Notes under the pieces: generated by a model
Seen by the model: only the letters and a program-made list of their open reading frames with translations
What the model was told of the DNA's origin: nothing
Databases searched by the model: none
Assembly: GCA_937930135.1 (NCBI GenBank)
Contig: CALGVO010000144.1
Coordinates: 1-14,788 of the forward strand
Direction of reading: 5' to 3'
DNA from: an uncultured Synechococcus sp.
Lineage (GTDB): Bacteria; Cyanobacteriota; Cyanobacteriia; PCC-6307; Cyanobiaceae
Length of the DNA: 14,788 nucleotides
Part shown: one piece after another, positions 7,084 through 13,840 of the stretch
Numbering within the stretch: the stretch's first letter is position 1
How the letters are laid out: every line of letters starts with the position of its first letter
Position numbers and translations under genes: made by a program

Positions 7084-8010
7084 ATGGTGAGAAGCAGAGC
7101 CAGAACCAGCCCGTCATCGGAGCAGGCGCAGTTCTTCTCCTATGCCGAAGCAGCCAATCCGATCCGCAGCGGCCTGACCAGTCCGATTCCCTATCGCAGC
7201 TTCTCGCCGGCCTTCTTCCAGGAGGCGGGCAGCGCCGTGATGGCTCTCGACCTCAGCCAGGAGCTGGGCTGCGACGGGCCTGCGACGGGCCCGGCGCTCT
7301 GCGCCAGTTTCGTGCGCCTCGATCACGGTGATCTGCGCACAGGGGCGACCGCCACGAGTCAGCTGTTCTTCGTGGCCGAAGGCGAAGGCGAGACCGAGGC
7401 CTGCGGCGTTCATTACCACTGGAGCAAGGGCGACATGCTCGTGCTGCCGGCGGGAGGTGATGCCGTGCATACGAGTGATGGCCGTGCCGGCCTCTACTGG
7501 GTGCATGACGCTCCCCTGCTGCGGCATCTCGGCGTGATCCCCAGCGAAGCCCGCTTCGCCCCCACCTTCTACAGCCATCACGACAGCCAGAGGCACCTCG
7601 CCGAGATTGCCGCCAGTCCGAGCGGTGCCAGGGCGAATCGGGTGAGCATCCTCATGGGCAACAGCGCCTTTCCCCAGTCGCGCACCGTGAGCCACACGCT
7701 CTGGGCCATGCTCGGGATTCTGCCGGCGGGTCAGGTGCAGAAACCGCACCGGCACCAATCGATCGCCCTCGATTTCGCGGTGGCCTGCCAACCGGGCTGT
7801 TACACCCTGATCGGCACCGAGCTGAATCCGGATGGAACCATCCGCAATCCCCACCGGGAAGACTGGGTGGAGGGCGCCGCCTTCGTGACACCGCCGGGCT
7901 ACTGGCATTCGCACCACAACGACTCAGGCGCCGATGCCTATGTGCTGCCGATTCAGGATGCCGGCCTGCACACTTACCTGCGCACCCTCGACATCACCTT
8001 CAGCGCCTGA
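7084..8010 (+). CDS. Two-domain cupin protein, gentisate dioxygenase-like architecture
   Basis: A 308-residue bicupin protein. The N-terminal cupin spans about residues 75-145 (QLFFVAEGEGE, then WSKGDMLVLPAGGDAVHTSD) and the C-terminal cupin about 205-295 (GILPAGQVQKPHRHQSIAL, then PPGYWHSHHND). The second domain carries the HxH pair (His222, His224) plus His275/277/278, a plausible metal site. In the first domain the position of the HxH motif reads TGATATSQ and lacks histidines, though His129 is kept. Overall layout resembles gentisate 1,2-dioxygenase and related ring-cleaving bicupins, but substrate and activity are unknown. The start has GGAG at 7070-7073, 10 bp upstream of the ATG. The stop is 1 bp from the stop of the convergent DUF3598 gene. 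No aromatic-degradation genes are nearby. Confidence 0.82.
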   Translation: MVRSRARTSPSSEQAQFFSYAEAANPIRSGLTSPIPYRSFSPAFFQEAGSAVMALDLSQELGCDGPATGPALCASFVRLDHGDLRTGATATSQLFFVAEGEGETEACGVHYHWSKGDMLVLPAGGDAVHTSDGRAGLYWVHDAPLLRHLGVIPSEARFAPTFYSHHDSQRHLAEIAASPSGARANRVSILMGNSAFPQSRTVSHTLWAMLGILPAGQVQKPHRHQSIALDFAVACQPGCYTLIGTELNPDGTIRNPHREDWVEGAAFVTPPGYWHSHHNDSGADAYVLPIQDAGLHTYLRTLDITFSA

Positions 8011-8011
8011 A

Positions 8012-8758
8012 TCAGCGCCGCAGTCGTCGCAGACTGGCCGACTGCCAGGCGCCACTGCCGTCGTACCGGCGAATCAGGTGCTCCAACTGGTCAGGGCCCG
8101 GTTTCCACCAGGCCTCCACCAGGAAGGCCTGGCGATGGCTCACCTGCTCCGGCACACGAAAACCACCGGCGTCGGGCAACCAGCGGACGCCTGCAAGATC
8201 GGCCGGTTCGATCGTGGTCGTGATGGCCTGAAGGCTGGGGTCCGGCCAGTCCGCGCTGATCGTGGCCTCCTCTCCCTGCCAGGAGCCGAGCAACTGCTCG
8301 GCCGCAAGGGGGGGCTGCTCCTCAGTCGCCGTGCCGGCACGGAACTCGCGAATCAGCACCGAGCGTTCAAATCTGCCCGCCTCGCTGTAAAGAATCACCA
8401 GACGATGGCGCCGGTCGCCGGCGATGAAGCCGAATTCGCCACCGAAGGCCGTTCCGGGCGCCAACTGCTGGGACCCTTTGCAGAACGTTCCGGAAGGAAA
8501 GAACACCACCTGCTTACCAAGGGTGCGGTAGTCCTGCTGCATGGCGCTGCTCGGCGCGCCGCGCTCCGCCGCCGGGCCTGACAGCGCCGCGTCCTCCCAG
8601 CGCTGCAACCCGAAGCGCACCAGACGCGCATCGTCTCCCTGCTCCAAGGTGAGAATCGAGGAGGTGCGTGACTGCTGCCGCTGCTGGGAATCAAGCGACG
8701 CAAACGTACCGTGCCACTCGCCGAGGTTGCGCAGGAAGTTGTCCCACTGACTGGTCAT
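8012..8758 (-). CDS. DUF3598-type cyanobacterial protein (probable lipocalin-like beta-barrel)
   Basis: A 248-residue soluble protein starting MTSQWDNFLRNLGEWHGTFA, the typical opening of the cyanobacterial DUF3598 family, in which the N-terminal W-x-G-x-F pattern marks the first strand of a lipocalin-like barrel. Alternating polar and hydrophobic strands continue (VVFFPSGTF, GEFGFIAGDRRHRLVILY, ERSVLIREF). A second similar barrel signature begins at about residue 157 (LLGSWQGEEATIS), suggesting two related halves. No signal peptide is present. The ATG at 8758 is preferred over one at 8794, because the extra 12 residues lack family character. It lies downstream of psaB on the same strand but is separated by a strong terminator. 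The function is unknown. Lipocalin-like folds in cyanobacteria include chromophore lyases, so pigment or lipid binding is a guess. Confidence 0.75.
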   Translation of the reverse strand: MTSQWDNFLRNLGEWHGTFASLDSQQRQQSRTSSILTLEQGDDARLVRFGLQRWEDAALSGPAAERGAPSSAMQQDYRTLGKQVVFFPSGTFCKGSQQLAPGTAFGGEFGFIAGDRRHRLVILYSEAGRFERSVLIREFRAGTATEEQPPLAAEQLLGSWQGEEATISADWPDPSLQAITTTIEPADLAGVRWLPDAGGFRVPEQVSHRQAFLVEAWWKPGPDQLEHLIRRYDGSGAWQSASLRRLRR

Positions 8759-8813
8759 CCGATCGCGGCCGCAGAGGGCGGATCCTATGGCCACACCAGA
8801 GCCACAGTCGCCA

Positions 8814-8845
8814 TAAAAAAACCCCGCCCGGTGAACCGGACGGGG
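8814..8845 (-). terminator. Rho-independent terminator of the psaAB operon
   Basis: In the minus-strand transcript a 10-bp GC-rich stem (arms at 8836-8845 and 8822-8831) with a UUCA loop is followed by eight U residues (A-run at 8814-8821). The one non-Watson-Crick position (C8827/A8840 on the plus strand) becomes a G-U wobble only in the minus-strand RNA, which confirms the direction. It begins about 43 bp after the psaB stop. Confidence 0.92.
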
Positions 8846-8887
8846 TGGATGAACGACTCACTGGTTGGCGAGTCAAGCGTCTGACAA

Positions 8888-11098
8888 TCAGCCGAACTTG
8901 CCAGAGGTGGAAGCGATCAGGAAGGCGGCGTACGTGAGGATGTAGCCGATCGTGAAGTGGGCAAGACCCACCACACGAGCCTGAACGATCGACAGAGCCA
9001 CAGGCTTGTCGCGCCAGCCCACCAGGTTGGCCAGAGGCGTGCGCTGATGAGCCCAGACGATGGTCTCGATCAGCTCCTGCCAATAACCACGCCAGGAGAT
9101 CAGGAACATGAAGCCGGTCGCCCACACCAGGTGGCCGAACAGGAACATCCAGGCCCAGACGGCGAGGTTGTTGCTGCCGAAGGGGTTGTAACCGTTGATC
9201 AGCTGGGAGCTGTTGAGCCACAGGTAATCGCGGAACCAGCCCATCAGATAGGTGCTGGACTCATTGAACTGAGCCACGTTGCCCTGCCAGATGGCGAGGT
9301 GCTTCCAGTGCCAGTAGAAGGTGACCCAACCCACGGTGTTCAGAGCCCAGAAGACGGCCAGATAGAAGGCGTCCCAGGCGGAGATGTCGCAGGTGCCGCC
9401 ACGGCCGGGGCCGTCGCAGGGGAAGGAGTAGCCGAAGTCCTTTTTGTCGGGCATCAGCTTGGAGCCACGGGCATCCAGGGCGCCTTTCACCAGGATCAGG
9501 GTCGTGGTGTGCAGGCCCAGGGCGATGGCGTGGTGCACCAGGAAGTCACCAGGACCGATCGGCAGGAACAGATCGTTGCCACCGCTGTTGATGGCATCCA
9601 TCCAGCCACCCATGTAAGCCGCGTTGGCATTGGCGGCCACACCGCCGGCGTTGGAGAGCAGCACGTCGAAGCCATACATCGCCTTGCCGGAAGCGGCCTG
9701 GACGAACTGGGCGAAGACGGGCTCCACCAGGATCTGCTTCTCGGGAGTCCCGAACGCCACCACCACATCGTTGTGGACGTAGAGGCCGAGGGTGTGGAAA
9801 CCGAGGAACAGAGACACCCAGCTCAGGTGGCTGATGATCGCTTCCTTGTGCTCGAGCATCCGCGCCAGAACATTGTTCTTGTTGGCCTCGGGGTCGTAGT
9901 CACGGATGAAGAAGATCGCACCGTGGGCGAAGGCACCGCACATCAGGAAGATGGCGATGTACTGGTGGTGGGTGTAGAGCGCTGCCTGGGTGGTGTAGTC
10001 CTTCGCGATGAAGGCATACGACGGCATCGCATACATGTGCTGCGCCACCAGACTGGTGACCACGCCCAGGGAGGCGAGGGCCAGGCCGAGCTGGAAGTGC
10101 AGGCTGTTGTTGATGGTGTCGTAGAGACCCTTGTGGCCGGCTCCCAGGTCACCAGGGGTGCCCTTGGGGGGATTGTGGGCTTCGAGGATCTCGCGGATGG
10201 AGTGACCGATCCCGAAGTTGGTCCGGTACATGTGGCCGGCGATCACGAAGATCACGCCGATGGCCAGATGGTGATGGGCGATGTCGGTGAGCCAGAGGGC
10301 TTCCGTCTGGGGGTGGAAACCACCCAGGAAGGTCAGGATCGCCGTGCCCGAACCCTCGGCGGTGCCGAACACCTGACCCATGGTGTCGGGGTTCTGGGCA
10401 TACACACCCCAGTTGCCGGTGAAGAAGGGGCCCAGACCGGCGGGGTGGGGCATCACGTTGAGGAAGTTGTCCCAACCCACGTGCTGACCGCGGGACTCCG
10501 GAATGGCCACGTGAACCAGGTGACCGGTCCAGGCGATGGAGCTGAAGCCGAAGAGAACGGCCAGGTGGTGGTTGAGGCGTGATTCAGCGTTCTTGAACCA
10601 GGCCAGGGAGGGACGGAACTTGGGCTGCAGATGCAACCAGCCGGCGAAGAGAGCCCAGGCCGACAGGATCATCATGAAGATGGAACCCTGATACAGCTCG
10701 GCGTTGGTCTTCATGCCGATTGTGTAGAACCAGTGATACAGGCCTGAGTAGGCGATGTTCACCGGGGAGGACGCACCCGCCTGGGTGAAGGCGTCAATCG
10801 CGCCCTGACCGAAGTGGGGATCCCAGATTGCGTGAGCGATGGGGCGCACGTGCAGGGGGTCGGCGACCCACTGCTCGAAGTTGCCCTGCCAGGCGATATG
10901 GAACAGGTTGCCCGAAACCCAGAGGCCGATGATCGCCAGGTGACCGAAATGGGTGGAGAAGAGCTTCTGATAAAGCTTCTCCTCCGTCATTCCGTCATGG
11001 CTCTCGAAGTCGTGAGCCGTGGCGATGCCGTACCAGATACGGCGGGTTGTCGGGTCCTGTGCCAGACCCTGGCTGAACGAAGGAAATTTCGTTGCCAT
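8888..11098 (-). CDS. psaB: Photosystem I P700 chlorophyll a apoprotein A2 (PsaB)
   Basis: A 736-residue core subunit with eleven membrane helices that pairs with PsaA to bind P700, the A0/A1 electron carriers, the FX cluster and dozens of antenna chlorophylls. The start MATKFPSFSQGLAQDPTTRR is standard. The FX loop FPCDGPGRGGTC provides Cys561 and Cys570 as cluster ligands. FGHLVWATGFMF near 654-665 contains the P700 axial histidine (His656). RGYWQELIETIVWAH holds Trp673, which stacks on phylloquinone. Many conserved chlorophyll histidines are intact (LNHHLA, DIAHHHLAIG, VAQHMYAM). It is the second gene of the operon, 21 bp after psaA, and is followed by a strong terminator. No truncation or unusual change is visible. 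The 5' gap has no clear Shine-Dalgarno sequence. Confidence 0.99.
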   Translation of the reverse strand: MATKFPSFSQGLAQDPTTRRIWYGIATAHDFESHDGMTEEKLYQKLFSTHFGHLAIIGLWVSGNLFHIAWQGNFEQWVADPLHVRPIAHAIWDPHFGQGAIDAFTQAGASSPVNIAYSGLYHWFYTIGMKTNAELYQGSIFMMILSAWALFAGWLHLQPKFRPSLAWFKNAESRLNHHLAVLFGFSSIAWTGHLVHVAIPESRGQHVGWDNFLNVMPHPAGLGPFFTGNWGVYAQNPDTMGQVFGTAEGSGTAILTFLGGFHPQTEALWLTDIAHHHLAIGVIFVIAGHMYRTNFGIGHSIREILEAHNPPKGTPGDLGAGHKGLYDTINNSLHFQLGLALASLGVVTSLVAQHMYAMPSYAFIAKDYTTQAALYTHHQYIAIFLMCGAFAHGAIFFIRDYDPEANKNNVLARMLEHKEAIISHLSWVSLFLGFHTLGLYVHNDVVVAFGTPEKQILVEPVFAQFVQAASGKAMYGFDVLLSNAGGVAANANAAYMGGWMDAINSGGNDLFLPIGPGDFLVHHAIALGLHTTTLILVKGALDARGSKLMPDKKDFGYSFPCDGPGRGGTCDISAWDAFYLAVFWALNTVGWVTFYWHWKHLAIWQGNVAQFNESSTYLMGWFRDYLWLNSSQLINGYNPFGSNNLAVWAWMFLFGHLVWATGFMFLISWRGYWQELIETIVWAHQRTPLANLVGWRDKPVALSIVQARVVGLAHFTIGYILTYAAFLIASTSGKFG

Positions 11099-11119
11099 TA
11101 GGGAAAAGACAGGTGGAGA

Positions 11120-13423
11120 TCAGCCGACCACAAGGATGTGGGCGTGGAAGAAGGCCCAGGTGGTCGCAATACCGCCCAGGAGGTAATGGGCAACACCCAC
11201 GGCACGGCCCTGGGTGATGGACAGCGCACGGGGCTGGATGGCCGGAGCCACTTTCAGCTTGTTGTGAGCCCAGACGATGGACTCGATCAGCTCCTGCCAG
11301 TAGCCGCGGCCGCTGAACAGGAACATCAGGCTGAAGGCCCAGACGAAGTGGGCACCCAGGAACATCAGGCCATAGGCGCTGGTGTTGGAGCCGTAGCTGT
11401 TGATCACCTGTGCGGCCTGAGCCCACAGGAAGTCACGCAACCAACCGTTGATGGTGATGGCGCTGTTGGCGAAGTTGCCGTTGGTGATGTGCTGGACGGA
11501 ACCGTCGGCATTCACCGTGCCCCACACATCGCTCTGCATCTTCCAGCTGAAGTGGAAGATCACGATGGAGAGGGAGTTGTACATCCAGAACAGACCCAGG
11601 AACACGTGGTCCCAGGCGGACACCTGACAGGTGCCACCGCGACCGGGGCCATCGCAGGGGAAGCGGAAGCCCAGGTTGGCCTTGTCGGGGATGAGGCGGG
11701 AGCTGCGGGCGTAGAGCACACCCTTCAGCAGGATCAGCACCGTCACGTGAATCGTGAAGGCGTGGATGTGGTGCACCATGAAATCAGCGGTGCCCAGAGG
11801 AATCGGGGCAGCGGCGACCTTGCCGCCAACGGCGACGACGGTGCCGTTGAAGACTTCACTGACGCTGGAGAGCGCGTTGGGTGCGGTGCTGCCGGCGGCA
11901 GCAGCGTGCAGACCCTGGATCCACTGCGCGAAGACAGGCTTCAGCTGGATCGCCGAGTCGCTGAACATGTCCTGGGGACGACCCAGGGCACGCATGGTGT
12001 CGTTGTGGATATAGAGACCGAAGCTGTGGAAGCCCAGCCAGATGCAGACCCAGTTGAGATGGCTGATCAGGGCATCGCGGGCCTTGAGCACCCGATCGAG
12101 CACGTTGTCCACATGCTTGGCGGGGTCGTAGTCGCGGATCATCGCGATCGCGCCATGGGCGGCCGCACCCACGACCAGGAAGCCACCGATCCACATGTGG
12201 TGGGTGAACAGACCGATCTGGGTCGGGTAATCGATCGCCATGTACGGATAGGGAGGCATCGCGTACATGTGCTGGGCCACGATGATGCTCAGGGAGCCGA
12301 GCATCGCCAGGTTCACGGCCAGCTGAGCGTGCCAGCTGGTGGTCATGAACTCGAACAGGCCGTCATGGCCCTTGGTGGCGGGGAACAGCAGGGGGTCGCC
12401 CTTCTGGCCCTCGAGAATCTCCTTGATGGAGTGACCGATTCCCCAGTTGGTGCGGTACATGTGACCGGCCACGATGAACAACACCGCGATGGCCAGGTGG
12501 TGATGGGCGATGTCGCTCATCCACATGCTGCCGGTGACGGGGTTCACGCCACCCTTGAAGGTGAGGAAGTCGCTGTAGGCAGCCCAATCGCCGCGGAAGA
12601 AAGCACCGATGCCAGCGCTGAATCCCGGATAGAGCTGAGCCAGCAGATCCTGGTTGAAGAATTCGTGAGGCAGGGGGATGTCTGCCACTGAAGCGATGGT
12701 CTTGCCGTTGAGCACCAGCGGTTGGCCGGCGTCGATGGCATCCATCAACTTGGTGGTGGGCAGAGACACGTGCAGGAGGTGCCCGGTCCAGGAGAGGGAG
12801 CCCAGACCCAGCAGACCAGCCAGGTGGTGGTTGAGCATCGACTCAACGTTCTGGAACCACTCGAGCTTTGGCGCTGCTTTGTGGTAGTGGAAAACACCGG
12901 CGTTCAGCATCAGGCCGGCCATCACCAGAGCGCCGATGGCCAGAGACATCAGCTGGGTCTCGTTGGTGATGCCCCAGGCACGCCAGACATGGAAGAGACC
13001 GGAGGTGATCTGGATGCCCTGGAAACCGGCACCCATGTCGCCATTGAGGATTTCCTGGCCGAACACCGGCCACACCACCTGAGCACTGGGCTTCACGTGG
13101 GTGGGATCGGCGAGCCAGCCGGAGAAGTTGGAAAAGCGGGCGCCATGGAAAAAAGCGCCGCTCAGCCAGATGAAGATCACGGCCAGATGGCCGAAATGAG
13201 CACTGAAGATCTTCCGAGAGACCTCCTCAAGGTCGCTCGTGTGGCTGTCGAAATCGTGAGCGTTGGCGTGGAGGTTCCAAACCCAGGTGGTGGTTTTGGG
13301 ACCTTTCGCGAGGGCTCGGTCGAAATGCCCGGGCTTGCCGAACAGTTCAAAGGTCGCCGGATTGTTGACCTTTTCGACCTGGCTCTTCGCGGTGCTCCCA
13401 CGCTCTGGTGGGCTGATGGTCAT
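11120..13423 (-). CDS. psaA: Photosystem I P700 chlorophyll a apoprotein A1 (PsaA)
   Basis: A 767-residue core subunit, the typical length in marine picocyanobacteria. The ATG at 13423 (MTISPPERGSTAKSQVEK) is fixed by GAGGA 8 bp upstream; an in-frame ATG at 13504 adds 27 residues without family character. FX ligands are Cys590 and Cys599 in FPCDGPGRGGTC. The P700 axial histidine is His692 in LGAHFVWAFSLMF. The quinone-stacking Trp709 is in GRGYWQELIESIVWAH. The chlorophyll histidine motifs SAHFGHLAV, LNHHLAG, DIAHHHLAIAV and VAQHMYAMPP are all present. The protein forms the heterodimer core with PsaB, whose gene follows 21 bp downstream. The divergent secreted-protein gene lies beyond a 417-bp control region. 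Confidence 0.99.
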   Translation of the reverse strand: MTISPPERGSTAKSQVEKVNNPATFELFGKPGHFDRALAKGPKTTTWVWNLHANAHDFDSHTSDLEEVSRKIFSAHFGHLAVIFIWLSGAFFHGARFSNFSGWLADPTHVKPSAQVVWPVFGQEILNGDMGAGFQGIQITSGLFHVWRAWGITNETQLMSLAIGALVMAGLMLNAGVFHYHKAAPKLEWFQNVESMLNHHLAGLLGLGSLSWTGHLLHVSLPTTKLMDAIDAGQPLVLNGKTIASVADIPLPHEFFNQDLLAQLYPGFSAGIGAFFRGDWAAYSDFLTFKGGVNPVTGSMWMSDIAHHHLAIAVLFIVAGHMYRTNWGIGHSIKEILEGQKGDPLLFPATKGHDGLFEFMTTSWHAQLAVNLAMLGSLSIIVAQHMYAMPPYPYMAIDYPTQIGLFTHHMWIGGFLVVGAAAHGAIAMIRDYDPAKHVDNVLDRVLKARDALISHLNWVCIWLGFHSFGLYIHNDTMRALGRPQDMFSDSAIQLKPVFAQWIQGLHAAAAGSTAPNALSSVSEVFNGTVVAVGGKVAAAPIPLGTADFMVHHIHAFTIHVTVLILLKGVLYARSSRLIPDKANLGFRFPCDGPGRGGTCQVSAWDHVFLGLFWMYNSLSIVIFHFSWKMQSDVWGTVNADGSVQHITNGNFANSAITINGWLRDFLWAQAAQVINSYGSNTSAYGLMFLGAHFVWAFSLMFLFSGRGYWQELIESIVWAHNKLKVAPAIQPRALSITQGRAVGVAHYLLGGIATTWAFFHAHILVVG

Positions 13424-13431
13424 CGAGTCGT

Positions 13432-13436
13432 TCCTC
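13432..13436 (-). promoter_or_regulatory. psaA ribosome binding site
   Basis: The minus-strand sequence GAGGA sits 8 nt before the ATG at 13423. It decides the psaA start against the longer in-frame alternative. Confidence 0.8.
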
Positions 13437-13534
13437 GAGGGACGGGATCGAGGTGGTGGGCCACCCCTCCGGCAAACCGAATGGCTCGCCGGGGCCCCGG
13501 GCACAGCTCAGCAGAGCGTCACCGCACCCGGGCG

Positions 13535-13574
13535 CCAGTGGTTGCCAGGAACAGAAATCCCTGACTCTCACTGG
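13535..13574 (-). promoter_or_regulatory. Imperfect hairpin in the psaA 5' leader
   Basis: Read as minus-strand RNA, CCAGUG (from 13574) pairs with CACUGG (to 13535). After a 3x3 internal loop an 8-bp inner stem GUCAGGGA/UUCCUGGC with two G-U pairs closes a 6-nt UUUCUG loop. No U-run follows, so it is not a classical terminator. It would lie about 110 nt upstream of the psaA start codon, inside the transcript if the -10 candidate at 13609-13614 is used. Confidence 0.4.
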
Positions 13575-13608
13575 AGCATTGGGCCCCAAGGAGGGGACCG
13601 CTGGCGGA

Positions 13609-13651
13609 AGCATAGAGGCGAAGATCCATCTCCTGACTCAGGAGTTACAAA
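13609..13651 (-). promoter_or_regulatory. Candidate psaA promoter: -10 box with HLR1-like half-site
   Basis: The minus-strand TATGCT (13614 to 13609) is a plausible -10 box, giving a leader of about 180 nt. There is no consensus -35. TTTGTAAC (13651 to 13644) is the reverse complement of GTTACAAA, an exact match to one repeat of the HLR1 consensus bound by the response regulator RpaB. It falls at about -42 to -49 relative to the inferred start, a position suited to activation. The second HLR1 repeat is only weakly matched (GATTGAAC). Confidence 0.35.
13630..13644. repeat. Perfect 7-bp dyad CTCCTGA-C-TCAGGAG
   Basis: A perfect inverted repeat around one central base, lying where the psaA -35 region should be and touching the HLR1-like half-site at 13644. 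Shape and position suit a dimeric regulator site. It is too short in its loop to be an RNA hairpin. Confidence 0.45.
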
Positions 13652-13840
13652 GGTTCAATCCCGCCGCGAACCAGTCGTGACAGGGGGTCTGGCGGCAAGT
13701 GATTAACAACGAACCCGTGAAACTTTGCGGTCTTTCCGCACGTGCTGACGCGAATCTTTTCGCCCTGACTAACACAAACAGCGGCGGGTGGGCGGCGCTG
13801 CCGGTGAGCTTCAGAATGCCCTTCATCCGCCGCATCGTCC

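Larger units (their letters stand above)
13424..13840. other. Intergenic region between psaA and the divergent secreted-protein gene
   Basis: This 417-bp gap contains the psaA ribosome site, a structured leader, a -10 candidate, an HLR1-like half-site and a perfect dyad (listed separately). The stretch from about 13640 to 13785 is richer in A and T than its surroundings. Two further small dyads are visible: TTGGG-C-CCCAA at 13579-13589 and TGCGG-TCTTT-CCGCA at 13726-13740. No tRNA cloverleaf or convincing short gene was seen. No clear promoter for the plus-strand gene was found. Confidence 0.6.

Noticed and set aside
8957..10582. A 541-codon open frame antisense to psaB
   Set aside because: It mirrors psaB codon by codon in GC-rich sequence, has low-complexity Gly/Val/His/Glu composition, no recognisable domain, and psaB is certain.
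9388..11680. Near-repeat DNA between psaB and psaA, for example around the FX loops
   Set aside because: This is the ancient psaA/psaB gene duplication under protein constraint, not a recent repeat or mobile element.
11138..12691. A 517-codon open frame antisense to psaA
   Set aside because: Same cause as the frame opposite psaB: codon bias of the highly expressed psa gene leaves the opposite frame open. No motif or ribosome site supports it.
3089..13423. Cyanophage-type PSI gene cassette
   Set aside because: Phage cassettes carry psaJF, C, K, E and D together with psaA and B. Here the layout is host-like with separate psaIL and psaAB units and ordinary neighbours.
13424..13504. 27-residue N-terminal extension of PsaA
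   Set aside because: GAGGA precedes the ATG at 13423, the protein then matches the family start, and the extension is Pro/Arg-rich leader translation.
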